Below, piece after piece: positions 1-9,633 of a stretch of DNA of 64,000 nt. The stretch covers positions 62,001-126,000 of the forward strand of contig CAITIE010000032.1 in the NCBI GenBank assembly GCA_903892355.1, given 5' to 3'. Position numbers and translations under genes: made by a program. Under the pieces are notes generated by a model. That model had not been told where the DNA came from. It searched no databases and worked only from the letters and a program-made list of their open reading frames with translations. The stretch is from an uncultured Pirellula sp. (GTDB lineage: Bacteria > Planctomycetota > Planctomycetia > Pirellulales > Pirellulaceae). Within the stretch, counting starts at the first letter, position 1. Each line of letters opens with the position of its first letter.

Positions 1-821
1 GCCAAAGTAGCGTGGTTGGTTTCGATGTTGAGCTTGAAGTAGGGGAGCAAGTCGTACGCACGAAGGAAGTTGATGCATGCCGCCGCGTCACTGTCGTATT
101 GATGCTTGGTCGGCTCCTTGGGCTTTGGCTCGATCAAAAACGGGCCGGTGAACCCGATCTTCTTCGCGTAATCAACCGCCATGTGGAGGAACAATCCGAG
201 GTGATCGATTTCACGTTTCATGTCGGTGTTGAGCAAGCTCATGTAGCCTTCGCGGCCACCCCAAAAAACGTAGTTTTCACCATCGAGTTCTTTCGTCACG
301 TCCAATGCGTTTTTGACTTGTGAGGCCGAGTAAGCGAATACATCGGCATTGCACGAGGTGGAAGCACCGTGCATGAATCGCGGGTTGCTAAACATGTTTG
401 CGGTGCCCCAAAGCAGCTTGATACCCGTCTTCTTCTGATGGGCTTTGAGCGACTCCGCAATCTTCTGAAGATTCTTGTGGGACTCTGAAATGGTCTTTCC
501 TTCAGGAGCCACATCGCGGTCATGGAACGCGTAGTAGGGCGCACCTAGCTTTTCGAAAATTTCGAAGGCCACTTCGACGCGACGGAGCGCGTTGTCCAGA
601 CTGTCGCTCCCGTCATCCCAAGGCCGCACAGCTGTTCCTGGTCCGAATGGGTCCGACCCGGCTCCCCGCATCGTGTGCCAGTAGACAACACTGAAACGAA
701 GGTGGTCTCGCATGGTGCGTCCCTCGATCACCTCGTCCGGGTTGTACCACCGAAATGCCATCGGATTCCTCGACTGGGGGCCTTCGTATTGGATTTTGGA
801 GATGTCAGGAAAGTAACTCAT
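1..821 (-). CDS. xylA: Xylose isomerase, partial (C-terminus beyond the left edge)
   Basis: Interconverts D-xylose and D-xylulose in the cytoplasm as a divalent-metal TIM-barrel enzyme. The first 273 codons are present, out of about 440 in the family, and the rest lies left of the window. The translation starts [15 protein letters not shown] and carries the family landmarks in order: the early RWYNPDEVI segment, the catalytic-histidine region [20 protein letters not shown], and the metal-binding glutamate in [16 protein letters not shown]. The ATG at 821 matches where the family normally begins. The next gene to the right is divergent, about 490 bases away. No frame break is seen. Confidence is high because several diagnostic motifs fall in order. 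Confidence 0.95.
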   Translation of the reverse strand, partial: MSYFPDISKIQYEGPQSRNPMAFRWYNPDEVIEGRTMRDHLRFSVVYWHTMRGAGSDPFGPGTAVRPWDDGSDSLDNALRRVEVAFEIFEKLGAPYYAFHDRDVAPEGKTISESHKNLQKIAESLKAHQKKTGIKLLWGTANMFSNPRFMHGASTSCNADVFAYSASQVKNALDVTKELDGENYVFWGGREGYMSLLNTDMKREIDHLGLFLHMAVDYAKKIGFTGPFLIEPKPKEPTKHQYDSDAAACINFLRAYDLLPYFKLNIETNHATL

Positions 822-1310
822 CGAGTCCTCAAGTAACTTTTTTACGAGTGAAACGGCTAGAGAGATCGCGGCCAAATCCGCGCCCTTAAAATTCGACGAC
901 GCTAGTTTAACGAGTCGCAGATTCCGCGGGAGGGTCAACTTTCGGTCGTGCGGCAGTGATCTAACCCTTTCCGACGGCGAGGTTCGTTCGGTGATCGGCG
1001 GTTGGTCTAAGGGCTCCTACGCTCGTCGGAAATCTCGATGTCCCGTAACGATTTTTCCGAAAGTAACGGTCTAGAATTGGCGGGGACTTTTTGGTGCCAA
1101 AAATATGAGGAAAAGATCGGGACTGGTTCGGGTACTCGATATTCTCCCCGTAGAATTCCATTACACTGGAGGTTGGTTTACACACACATTTCCCCCGAAA
1201 CGACTCGGGAGAAGCCGCGACAACCACGGGATTCCATAAGTCCTGAGAGTTTGCGGGAACCTATCAACCACGCGAAAAAAACACCAGTTTAGACGCGGAA
1301 TATTGTCGGC
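822..1310. other. Divergent intergenic region between xylA and the kinase gene
   Basis: These 489 bases separate two divergent genes and so must hold both promoters. Only short, protein-unlike reading frames occur here, on both strands. I found no convincing tRNA, riboswitch, repeat or strong terminator. No sigma-70-type box pair is clear enough to call. Confidence 0.4.
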
Positions 1311-2894
1311 ATGACGCAAATAACAGCGGAACGAGTATTCGAACTCATCGAAAAAAGTCGGCTTGTTGAGGCGGGTACGCTCTCAGCCAAGTTCGATGAA
1401 ATTCGTGCTGCACATGCGGGCGAACTTCCCGAGGACCCAGTCGTACTTTGCAAAGAGTTGGAGGCTGCGGGGGTTCTCACTCGCTGGCAGTGCGAGAAGA
1501 TCCTTCAGGGTAAATACAAGGGGTTCTTCCTCGGTAAGCACAAGCTGCTCGGTCACATTGGGACTGGCGGAATGAGCAGTGTGTATCTTGCGGAACACAC
1601 GGTGATGAAACACCGACGCGCGATTAAAGTGTTGCCGAAATCCAAGCTTGGCAATTCTTCTTACCTCGAACGCTTCCAGCGAGAAGCCAAAGCGATCGCC
1701 AGTCTCAACCACCCGAACATCGTCCGGGCCTACGATATCGATAATGAGAAGGACACTCATTACATCGTTATGGAATACGTCGAAGGTGCCGACTTGCAGA
1801 TTTTGGTGAAAAAGCATGGGCCGCTGCCCTACGGGATTGTCGCGGATTACATCGCACAAGGCGCCCGAGGATTGCAACATGCCCACGACCATGGCTTGAT
1901 CCATCGCGACGTAAAGCCCGCTAATCTGCTCATCAACAAAGATGGCTTGATCAAAGTCCTCGACCTGGGATTGGCGTTATTCCAGGACCAAGGGGACGCG
2001 TCGCTGACGATGGAATACAACGACAAAGTCCTCGGGACCGCGGACTATCTGGCTCCGGAACAAGCTCTCAACAGCCATACGGTCGACAATCGCGCTGATA
2101 TTTACGGGTTGGGGTGCACGATGTACTTCCTGCTGACCGGCCATCCTCCGTTCCCAGACGGCAGCATCGCCAGCCGTATCGTCAAGCACCAAAACACCAT
2201 GCCTCCCGACATCCGATCGGATCGTCCAGATTGCCCGGGTGAATTAGATGGTATCTGCGTGAAGATGATGCAGAAGGATCCGAAGTACCGTTACGCAAAT
2301 TGCGCTCAAGTCGCCGAAGTGCTCGAAGTCTGGCTTGCCAAGTACCGCAAAGAGCACCCAGAGGTTGCCATCAAGCCCGCCAAAGGGATGTCGATCGATG
2401 AGTTGCTCGAGGAGACCAAGTCGCGCAGCAATGCAATGACTGAAACCGTCAATAATCGAAGTGCGAAAACGATGGATGGGAACGCCGAGGTTGGAAGCGG
2501 CGTGATGAAATTGTCCGCATCCGATAGCGGAGTTCTCCGCGCGATCGCCAAATCGGATGGCTCGTCGGTCGACAGCCACATCGATCTGGTCCAAGATTCG
2601 AACCAACCCAACCCAAAGCGATCAAAAGCGAATGCCATCGCGACTGCCACCGGTGATTCCGCAGTCAGCCGCAGTGGCGCCTCGCCTTTGGTAAAGCCGA
2701 TCGACAATTCCGGGAAAGCCCCCAACCCAGCTGCGGCAAAGGGACCTGCTGCCCCTGCGAAGCCCTCGTCGCCCGCCAAAAACACACCAGCCGTTCCGAA
2801 ACGTAAATCCAATCAGTTGCTCCTGATCATCGCAGGGTGCATCACACTGCTTCTGTTCATCGCGATCCTCATCGCCGTTCTTTCGAACCGGTAA
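1311..2894 (+). CDS. Ser/Thr protein kinase with a C-terminal membrane anchor
   Basis: A Hanks-type (PknB-like) kinase of 527 residues. Visible elements are the Gly-rich loop GTGGMSSVY (84-92), the ATP-binding Lys in RAIKVL (K106), the catalytic loop HRDVKPANL (D200), a DLG metal-binding motif and APEQ in the activation segment. About 75 residues precede the kinase domain and resemble the helical lead-in common in planctomycete kinases. A Ser/Pro/Ala-rich linker (about 350-495) leads to a single hydrophobic segment in the last 27 residues that ends LLLFIAILIAVLSNR. There is almost no extracytoplasmic part, so this is tail-anchored rather than a sensor kinase with an outside domain. Substrates cannot be told from context. 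Confidence 0.93.
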   Translation: MTQITAERVFELIEKSRLVEAGTLSAKFDEIRAAHAGELPEDPVVLCKELEAAGVLTRWQCEKILQGKYKGFFLGKHKLLGHIGTGGMSSVYLAEHTVMKHRRAIKVLPKSKLGNSSYLERFQREAKAIASLNHPNIVRAYDIDNEKDTHYIVMEYVEGADLQILVKKHGPLPYGIVADYIAQGARGLQHAHDHGLIHRDVKPANLLINKDGLIKVLDLGLALFQDQGDASLTMEYNDKVLGTADYLAPEQALNSHTVDNRADIYGLGCTMYFLLTGHPPFPDGSIASRIVKHQNTMPPDIRSDRPDCPGELDGICVKMMQKDPKYRYANCAQVAEVLEVWLAKYRKEHPEVAIKPAKGMSIDELLEETKSRSNAMTETVNNRSAKTMDGNAEVGSGVMKLSASDSGVLRAIAKSDGSSVDSHIDLVQDSNQPNPKRSKANAIATATGDSAVSRSGASPLVKPIDNSGKAPNPAAAKGPAAPAKPSSPAKNTPAVPKRKSNQLLLIIAGCITLLLFIAILIAVLSNR

Positions 2895-2916
2895 ACCTCC
2901 AGGTAGCGGTACCACG

Positions 2917-3594
2917 ATGAGCAGGGAATCTAGGGGCGGGGAATCGATCGCACACCCCGAAAGTAAGTTGCACTCCGGAACCTCCAACATCGTTCTCAAG
3001 ATCGGTGGCTCCACCCTCTTCCACGGGCCCGTTCGCACTCTCCGCTCCGTCATTCATGCGTCGTCGAACGAACGGATCTATGTCATTATCGGTGGTGGGG
3101 AAACCGTCGAATCGATGCGGTTGCTCCACTCGGTTTACCCCAATCTTTCGGAACAGGACATGCATTGGCGTTGCGTGGAGTTACTCGATGCGACATGGCA
3201 AGTCGCCTGCGAACTGATGCCCGAGTGCGAGCCACTGGAATCATGGGATGAGATTCAGGCGAGCCGAAGTGAGCCCGGAGGTCGAATGTATCTCGTTCGA
3301 GTTCGAGGCTTTTACGACCAAGGGATCGAAGACGACCCAAGCGTCGAAAGCAACTGGATTCCAGCGGTCGGGTGGAAAACCACCACCGATGCGCTCGCGT
3401 GGTTGCTCGCAAAGCGCATTGGGGCTAGTCGCTTACGGATTGCGAAGCAGTGCCCGTGCGATACGATCCAAACGATCCATGATGCAGCAGCCGAGGGGAT
3501 CGTCGACGTGGAAATCAGCCGATTGGTTGCGTACGATCCAGAGGCAGCATCGCTATGCATCGAACTATTTAGACTCGAGGAAACTCCGACATGA
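2917..3594 (+). CDS. Amino-acid-kinase-fold protein, possibly MfnE-like
   Basis: 225 residues with the start of an amino acid kinase (aspartokinase/uridylate kinase) fold. IVLKIGGSTLFHG supplies the phosphate-binding Lys and Gly residues, and IYVIIGGGETVESM is the second glycine strand. The size fits the small archaeal and methylotroph kinases of methanopterin/methanofuran synthesis (MfnE type). Many planctomycetes carry tetrahydromethanopterin genes, so that role is possible, but no other C1 gene is in this window. The stop overlaps the next start as ATGA (3591-3594), indicating translational coupling. The superfamily call is firm and the specific function is inference. Confidence 0.65.
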   Translation: MSRESRGGESIAHPESKLHSGTSNIVLKIGGSTLFHGPVRTLRSVIHASSNERIYVIIGGGETVESMRLLHSVYPNLSEQDMHWRCVELLDATWQVACELMPECEPLESWDEIQASRSEPGGRMYLVRVRGFYDQGIEDDPSVESNWIPAVGWKTTTDALAWLLAKRIGASRLRIAKQCPCDTIQTIHDAAAEGIVDVEISRLVAYDPEAASLCIELFRLEETPT

Positions 3595-4778
3595 TCCGAC
3601 TTGGCCGTGTGCCTCCACTTCGCATCCTTGGGTTGCTTGTTTTCGTGGCTATTCTCTCTCCAGGCATCCAAGGGTCTGCGCAGTCTGAATCGACGAGCCG
3701 TGTAGGTTCCACCGAGGGTATCGACGAGCCAACCTTCTCCGCTGTCCCCAAACAAGGGGCCGAGCGCATCTCTCGGATTGTGGCTGCTCAAGACTGGCTC
3801 GGTCCCGTTTCGGCGATCGCCTTGTCCCCGTTTTTCGGCTTAGCATGTTTGTCAGGGATCGCGACCTATGGCCCTAGCTTTTTACGGGAGCATAGCTCGC
3901 TGCTAGGTATCACGGGGCCCATGAATAACCCTGCACTGTTCTGGAGTATGGCCGCGTTAGCCATCATCACCACGCTCCCACGCTGGACCAAGTTCACCAA
4001 ACCGATTTCGCTCGCCATTGAAAAGCTGGAGGCCTATTCGGCCATTATCATTTTGGTGGTGATGCGTCTGACGGTCGATTTCTCGGCAGCGTCTACCGGC
4101 ATCGCGGTGTTATCGCCCGGCAACGAGATTCACAATCCCGTGCTTCAGGCCGGCTTTACGACGTTGCCTCTCGATATCTTGTTGGCTCTCGCGATCGCAC
4201 TCAACATGATCGTGGTGAATACGATCAAGCTCTTCATCGACGTTTTGATTTGGATAACACCGTTTCCCGCGATCGACATCGTGCTGGATCTGATCGGAAA
4301 GTCTCTCTGCGCATTGCTTCTCGGGATTTACGCATGGAGCCCATGGCTGGCCTTGGTTTTGGATCTGTTGATTTTCATCGCCTGTGCGATAGTCTTTATG
4401 AAAGTGACTCGTCGATTGCGATACTACCGCGATTTGGTGTTGAAACCGATCCTAAGGAACGTGTTGGGGAGCGGTGGTGATTCCTCCAGAGCCAACCCTT
4501 CGAGCCAACACGCATCTGTGTTTCTCGCCAAACCCTACCGTGGGTTTCCGGCTCTTTCGCGGGCGACGTTGGAGATGGGCAAAGGGTCCGGAGTTCTGAC
4601 GCTTCAATTGCACGGATGGTTCACCAAGATCACGGTGAATGGTACTATCGATCCCTCGCTCGATTCGAGCGGAATCCTTTCGGATTCCATCACGATGAGC
4701 ACGGAATCGGACAAGGCGGTTTTGTTGATCCCCAAGGGATCGACCGCAAGCCCTGCGGAGATCGCATTGGCGAAGTAA
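3591..4778 (+). CDS. Polytopic membrane protein of unknown function
   Basis: 395 residues. It starts with a signal-like segment (LGLLVFVAILSPGIQGSAQ) and then has about five to seven hydrophobic helices between residues 65 and 275. These include a Gly-rich FFGLACLSGIATYGP stretch that recalls the DUF4126 type of membrane protein. The C-terminal 100 residues are soluble and beta-rich. I do not recognise a named family with certainty. It overlaps the upstream kinase-fold gene by four bases (ATGA), so the two are co-translated and probably act together. It converges with the ferrochelatase gene, 54 bases apart. Confidence 0.6.
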   Translation: MIRLGRVPPLRILGLLVFVAILSPGIQGSAQSESTSRVGSTEGIDEPTFSAVPKQGAERISRIVAAQDWLGPVSAIALSPFFGLACLSGIATYGPSFLREHSSLLGITGPMNNPALFWSMAALAIITTLPRWTKFTKPISLAIEKLEAYSAIIILVVMRLTVDFSAASTGIAVLSPGNEIHNPVLQAGFTTLPLDILLALAIALNMIVVNTIKLFIDVLIWITPFPAIDIVLDLIGKSLCALLLGIYAWSPWLALVLDLLIFIACAIVFMKVTRRLRYYRDLVLKPILRNVLGSGGDSSRANPSSQHASVFLAKPYRGFPALSRATLEMGKGSGVLTLQLHGWFTKITVNGTIDPSLDSSGILSDSITMSTESDKAVLLIPKGSTASPAEIALAK

Positions 4779-4832
4779 GTTTCGAACCTACTTCGCAGAT
4801 GATCCCGTAATGAGTCGGCGTTACGGTTCGCG

Positions 4833-5966
4833 TTACGCCGGGCGCCCAGGCCTTGCTGGTTGCGGATAGAGGCAGCAATTCGCCGGACACAAATCGTGGC
4901 TTGGTCCGTACGTCCCTACCGACGGTCGCGGAGTATCAGTGCTAAGCCGTTCGACGATCAAATCGACAATCATGGAAACGAATTGCGGGTGAGTGCCTAC
5001 GGTAGCTGCCCGTACGAAAAAGATTCCATGCGATTGGCAGGCTTCTGCCGCTTCATGGTCTAGATCGTACAGCACTTCCATATGGTCGGAGATAAAGCCG
5101 ATGGGTTGCACGATGACGGGGGGGGCATCGCCGGCCTGTGCGAGTTGGTCGATTCGATCGCAAACATCCGGCTCGAGCCACGGTTGTTGCGGTGGGCCTG
5201 ACCGACTCTGAAACACCAATTCCCAGTTGCCGTGCCCTGCCGCTTCGCAGACCAACCGCGATGCCTCGCGAAGCTGTTCTTCGTACCGCGAATTGTCAGC
5301 CATCGTCTTGGGGATGCTATGAGCGCAGAAGAGCACTTTGGTCTTCGCCCGCTCTTCCGCGGGTACTTTACCAAGTGCCTCCAACAAGCAATCTCTTTGG
5401 GCATTGATAAAGCCAGGGTGATTGAACCCCATTCGAACTTTCTCGACCAGTGGCGCCGTTTCGCCGACGTCGTTCATGGCAGCGGCGAGGTTTTCTCGGT
5501 ATTGGCGACATCCGCTGTAACAGCTGAACATGGAGGTGAAAAACGCAATCGCGCGTTTTCGGCCATCGTTGGCCATTTCGCGAAGGGTATCGGTCAGCAT
5601 CGGTTTCCAATTACGGTTCCCCCAATAGATGGGGAGATCTAGCCCCCTGGCGTCGCATTCCCTCTGAACCGCAGCGATCAAATCTCTGCACTGGCCATTG
5701 ATCGGGCTGACGCCCCCGAAATGCTGGTAGTGCTCGGCGACTTCCAACATCCGCTCCCTCGGGACATTTTTTCCGCGAAGCACATTTTCGAGGAACGGCA
5801 TAACGTCCTCGGGGCCTTCGGGGCCGCCGAAGGAAACGAAAAGGATCGCATCGATCGGCACATCCGCGAGTGGTGGCAAGGGGCCTAGGGGGGCGGCGGG
5901 AACAGTGGCTACCGGAGGAGCATTGCCTGGAGCGCTGCCCGCAGGTTGTGGATTCGCAGAAGACAT
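4833..5966 (-). CDS. hemH: Ferrochelatase (heme synthesis)
   Basis: Inserts Fe2+ into a porphyrin in the final part of heme synthesis. Core motifs are ILFVSFGGPEGPEDV at the start of the domain, HYQHFGGVSPINGQ, YWGNRNWKP, the catalytic-His segment LFCAHSIPKTM, and VQPIGFISDHMEVLYDLD near the C-terminus. The last resembles the actinobacterial/firmicute (coproporphyrin) type more than the E. coli type, so the substrate could be coproporphyrin III. The chosen ATG at 5966 gives a short Pro/Ala-rich leader before the domain. The frame is also open from an ATG at 6071 (35 more residues), and neither start has a strong Shine-Dalgarno. If coproporphyrin-type, cpfC would be the better symbol. Confidence 0.88.
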   Translation of the reverse strand: MSSANPQPAGSAPGNAPPVATVPAAPLGPLPPLADVPIDAILFVSFGGPEGPEDVMPFLENVLRGKNVPRERMLEVAEHYQHFGGVSPINGQCRDLIAAVQRECDARGLDLPIYWGNRNWKPMLTDTLREMANDGRKRAIAFFTSMFSCYSGCRQYRENLAAAMNDVGETAPLVEKVRMGFNHPGFINAQRDCLLEALGKVPAEERAKTKVLFCAHSIPKTMADNSRYEEQLREASRLVCEAAGHGNWELVFQSRSGPPQQPWLEPDVCDRIDQLAQAGDAPPVIVQPIGFISDHMEVLYDLDHEAAEACQSHGIFFVRAATVGTHPQFVSMIVDLIVERLSTDTPRPSVGTYGPSHDLCPANCCLYPQPARPGRPA

Positions 5967-6105
5967 GGAATGGTAAGATTCGTTGGAGTTTGGTTCGAGA
6001 AGCGATCCGTCCATTCCGGACGGAACGTTCAGTGCAAGGGAACAGTTTTCTTTGCCGGGAACACTTTGCATGGATCTATACGGCAGAGAGCTAGAGGGCA
6101 GGGAA

Positions 6106-7404
6106 CTATAGGGTACTGATCAAGCCCTCCCAGGCTGGATCGTATTCACGCCGCCAAAGCCCTGCGGGCAGATCGGGATCGGTGATGTGTCCATCCTCCG
6201 GTCGAGAATGAATCATGCGGTCCGTCCTGGAAGCGATGTTACCGAGATGGCACAGCAAGGTGCTTTTGTGGCCGCTGAGTACCGGTTGGTTCAATCGCGA
6301 CGGATCATTATGACGGGCTGCGTCGATGAAATTGGCGACGTGCTCGGATTGGCCCCACCCTGTTTTGGGTGAAGATTCGACCTTCTTGTCATCCGCATCA
6401 TAGATATCGAAGCCTCCGTCGGCATCGATATCCATGTAACCGTCATACCCGTAGAACGAGACAAAGGGACCATTGGGCCGCTTCACGCAGGAGAGGCCTT
6501 CGTAGGAAATCTGCTTACCCCCAGGAAACTCCCATGCTACATTTTGCGTGTCCGGGGTTTGTTGATCGTCGAGATATCGAAATCGGCCGGCGATCGATGC
6601 TGTTCGAATCGGGTAATCCGCTTGCAATCCCCAGCGACAAACGTCCAGCGAGTGCACACCGTTGTTGCCGAGTTCTCCATTCCCCCAGTTCCAGAACCAG
6701 TGCCAGTTGTAGTGGACCACATTCTCGCGAAATGGTCGACGCGGCGCGGGGCCTTGCCACAGATCATAGTCCAAATGTTCCGGGGGTGCCGAGTCTTGCT
6801 TGACTCCCGTGGGACCTCGCATCCGAGCGAAAAAAGCGCGCGCAAAGTACGGTTTACCGATCGCTCCCGCATGGAGCTTGGCGATCGCTGCTTGGAATCC
6901 TTTGCTGCTGCGGCGTTGGTTTCCGATTTGGACGCAGCGGTTGTATTTATCGGCCGCAGCAACCATCCATTCCCCTTCTTGTGGATTGTGGCACGCCGGC
7001 TTCTCCACATAGACATGCTTGCCCGCTTTGCATCCCAGGATGGCCGCCGGGCCATGCCAATGATTAGGAGCAGCGCAAAAGAATGCGTCTAACTCGGGAT
7101 CATCGAGCATGCGTCGCAAATCCTGAACGGCGATGGCGGAGCCACCTGCTTCGGCAACGCGTTTGACACCCGCCTCCCCTCGCTTCTTGTCGGTTTCGCA
7201 GATGTACTTGATTTTGACCCCAGGGATCTTCAACGCCTCGTCCGCCAAATCCCGGCCACGGCTGAAACCCATGATTCCAACGACGAGCGGCGGGGCCGAT
7301 TGCAGGTCCGATTGCTCTGGAGCAACCAATCCTTCGGCTGCGCGAGTGACTGAGGGGGAAAGTGCTGCGGCCGTGGTGCTGTGGAGAAAACGCCTGCGTT
7401 GCAT
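6106..7404 (-). CDS. Gfo/Idh/MocA-family oxidoreductase with Tat signal
   Basis: A 432-residue NAD(P)-dependent sugar dehydrogenase-like protein. The N-terminus MQRRRFLHSTTAAALSPSV is a twin-arginine type export signal, as is common for planctomycete members. The Rossmann part follows (VGIMGFSRGRDLADEAL; AVQDLRRML; DAFFCAAPNHWHGPAA). The family's EKP motif is in YVEKPACHNP, and the C-terminal domain contains GNGELGNNGVHSLDVCRW. It is divergent from the ABC exporter gene. A second, separate paralogue lies at 24494-25852. The substrate is unknown, probably a sugar or cyclitol, handled in the periplasm. Confidence 0.88.
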   Translation of the reverse strand: MQRRRFLHSTTAAALSPSVTRAAEGLVAPEQSDLQSAPPLVVGIMGFSRGRDLADEALKIPGVKIKYICETDKKRGEAGVKRVAEAGGSAIAVQDLRRMLDDPELDAFFCAAPNHWHGPAAILGCKAGKHVYVEKPACHNPQEGEWMVAAADKYNRCVQIGNQRRSSKGFQAAIAKLHAGAIGKPYFARAFFARMRGPTGVKQDSAPPEHLDYDLWQGPAPRRPFRENVVHYNWHWFWNWGNGELGNNGVHSLDVCRWGLQADYPIRTASIAGRFRYLDDQQTPDTQNVAWEFPGGKQISYEGLSCVKRPNGPFVSFYGYDGYMDIDADGGFDIYDADDKKVESSPKTGWGQSEHVANFIDAARHNDPSRLNQPVLSGHKSTLLCHLGNIASRTDRMIHSRPEDGHITDPDLPAGLWRREYDPAWEGLISTL

Positions 7405-7659
7405 GGTTGTCTGCTAAGGGAGGTTGGAAGTTGGAGGGTGCAAGTCGGAGGGTGGGCGGTTTGGAAGCACGGGATGGCGTCCCGAATGTGTCAAACTAGC
7501 CATCAAAAAGATTGGCTCGAATCGCCCCCTTTGTTGAGGAGATTGTACGCGATTTCGCAGGAAGTCGCATTTGGGGCGGCCAATGAAGCAGAGTTCGCTA
7601 AAATCGTGAGGTCTTCGCCGTATCCAGGACAAGCTCCCCAAGGACTTGAAAAGCCCATC

Positions 7660-9633
7660 ATGCCGACCAGCCGATTTCAGTTTCGCGATTACCTGCACGA
7701 GCAACGAGCGGCGAGCAAGCAGAAAAAGAAGCCGGAGTACGATTCGTTCCACTCCACCATGAGCAGTCGCGAGAAAGATGCCCTTGTCTCGCGCAGCCAC
7801 CGTTCTTTTTGGGTCTTGTTCCGAGAGTTTTGGGGGTTGCTGGCCGGCCATCGCGGCTCGATCTACCTTGGACTTGCAACACTGACCATTTCCACGCTGT
7901 TGAATTTAGTTCCGCCATTGGGGACCAAACTCGCTATCGACTACGCCCTCACGGAACCCCCGAAACCACTTCCGGAGTTGATGGTGACTTCTCTCGGATC
8001 GTCGAGCCCGTTTTACTTGCTGGTCTGGGTTGCGGTGGGAGTCGCGGCGGTCACATTGGTCCGTACCGTCTTCCATCTCTGGGGACGCTGGGCGTGCACA
8101 AAAGCGGTGAACCAAGTCCAGACATCGATTCGAAAGCGAGTATTTGAGCACATGCTGCAGATGCCGCTGCATAAAGTTCAGCAGCTCAAAAGCGGAGGCT
8201 CCGCGAGCTTGCTGCGAGAAGATGCGGGCGGCATTGCGGATCTGATTTTCAGCATGATCTACAATCCTTGGCAAGCGATCGTGCAACTGCTGGGTAGTTT
8301 TGTGGTGTTGGTGTTCGTGGATTGGCGATTGCTCGCGGCAGGGGTGCTGCTCTTGCCGATTGTGTACCTAACCCACCGAACGTGGATCTATTCGATTCGG
8401 CCACTCTATCGCGATCTGCGATCGACCCGGCAGCGGATCGATTCGAACGCAACCGAAACGTTTTCTGGGATCCGAGTCGTGCGGACATTCGCGCGGCAGC
8501 GAAGCGAGACAAAACGGTACGTGGGTGGTAACCATTTCTCGGTGAGGCAAACGCTGCTCGTATGGTGGCGAACGCGATTGATCGAAGTCATCTGGGAAGT
8601 CCTCATTCCGCTGTCATCGACGATGCTGCTTCTCTATGGCGGTTGGCAGATCCTGCAGGGAGAATTAACGCTCGGTGATCTCATGATGTTCCTGGTGTAT
8701 CTCGCGATGCTGCTGGGCCCGATAGCTACCCTTACCGGTAGCGCTGTTCAGTTCCAAAACAATCTTGCGGGATTGGACCGTACGCTGGATCTACTGGCGA
8801 CGCCCACGGAGACGCAATCCATGGCAAAGGATCGTACGACCGACGAACCATTGATCCAACTGAACCGAAATCAGGTTCGAGGTGAAATCCGTTTCGAGAA
8901 GGTCGGCTTTCGATACCCCGAATCCGACAACTGGGTCGTGAACGACGTGAGCTTTGTGGCATCGCCCGGTTCTACAGTGGCCATCGTCGGGCGAAGCGGG
9001 GCCGGGAAAACGACCCTTTGCAATTTGGTAGCTAGGTTTTTCGAGCCGGAACAAGGCATCATTTCCCTCGACGGGAATCCCCTTGCTCGTATTGATCTAG
9101 AATCTTACCGGCGCTGCCTAGGCATGGTTGAACAAGAGGTCTTCCTCTTCGATGGAACGATTGCAGAAAATATCTCCTACGGCCGACGTCACGCCAGCAA
9201 CGCAGAAATCGAAGAAGCGGCGATCGCCGCTGCAGCTCATGACTTTATTTTGCAATCGCCCAAGGGATACCAGACCCGCATCGGGGAACGCGGATTTAAA
9301 CTCAGCGGAGGCCAAAGGCAACGGATCGCAATCGCCAGGGCCTTGCTCGCCGACCCGAGGATATTAATCTTGGACGAAGCCACCAGCAATCTCGACAGCG
9401 AGAGCGAGCAGTTGATCCAGCAAAGCTTGGCCCGGCTCCTCAAGAATCGGACTGCCTTCGTCATCGCCCATCGACTGAGCACCATCAAAAACGCAGATAA
9501 GATTTTGGTGATGGACGCGGGTAGGATCGTCCAAGTCGGTACGCATGCCGAGTTGCTGGACTGTCCAGGAATTTATCAACAGATGGTCCGCTTACAAACC
9601 GAGAACCCCATAGCCAATTACTGCGATGAGTAA
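7660..9633 (+). CDS. ABC exporter, fused membrane and ATPase domains (MsbA/LmrA type)
   Basis: 657 residues from the ATG at 7660. The membrane domain has about six helices between residues 55 and 390. The ATPase domain carries Walker A GRSGAGKTT (K450), the signature LSGGQRQRIAIARAL, Walker B RILILDEATSNLDSES and the H-loop FVIAHRLSTI. The layout is that of a homodimeric exporter for lipids, peptides or drugs. The frame stays open upstream to 7381, overlapping the divergent oxidoreductase gene, but that part lacks protein character and AGGA precedes the ATG at 7660. An ATG at 7759 is a shorter alternative. It overlaps the YqgE gene by 8 bases. The substrate is not predictable. Confidence 0.9.
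   Translation: MPTSRFQFRDYLHEQRAASKQKKKPEYDSFHSTMSSREKDALVSRSHRSFWVLFREFWGLLAGHRGSIYLGLATLTISTLLNLVPPLGTKLAIDYALTEPPKPLPELMVTSLGSSSPFYLLVWVAVGVAAVTLVRTVFHLWGRWACTKAVNQVQTSIRKRVFEHMLQMPLHKVQQLKSGGSASLLREDAGGIADLIFSMIYNPWQAIVQLLGSFVVLVFVDWRLLAAGVLLLPIVYLTHRTWIYSIRPLYRDLRSTRQRIDSNATETFSGIRVVRTFARQRSETKRYVGGNHFSVRQTLLVWWRTRLIEVIWEVLIPLSSTMLLLYGGWQILQGELTLGDLMMFLVYLAMLLGPIATLTGSAVQFQNNLAGLDRTLDLLATPTETQSMAKDRTTDEPLIQLNRNQVRGEIRFEKVGFRYPESDNWVVNDVSFVASPGSTVAIVGRSGAGKTTLCNLVARFFEPEQGIISLDGNPLARIDLESYRRCLGMVEQEVFLFDGTIAENISYGRRHASNAEIEEAAIAAAAHDFILQSPKGYQTRIGERGFKLSGGQRQRIAIARALLADPRILILDEATSNLDSESEQLIQQSLARLLKNRTAFVIAHRLSTIKNADKILVMDAGRIVQVGTHAELLDCPGIYQQMVRLQTENPIANYCDE

Noticed and set aside
4770-4840. 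Hairpins between the membrane protein and ferrochelatase genes
   Set aside because: Short inverted repeats (GCGAAGTA/TACTTCGC and CGGCGT/ACGCCG) occur but lack T-runs, so a terminator is not supported.
7381-7659. N-terminal extension of the ABC exporter frame
   Set aside because: Overlaps the divergent oxidoreductase start and lacks protein-like composition; the ATG at 7660 with AGGA upstream is better.
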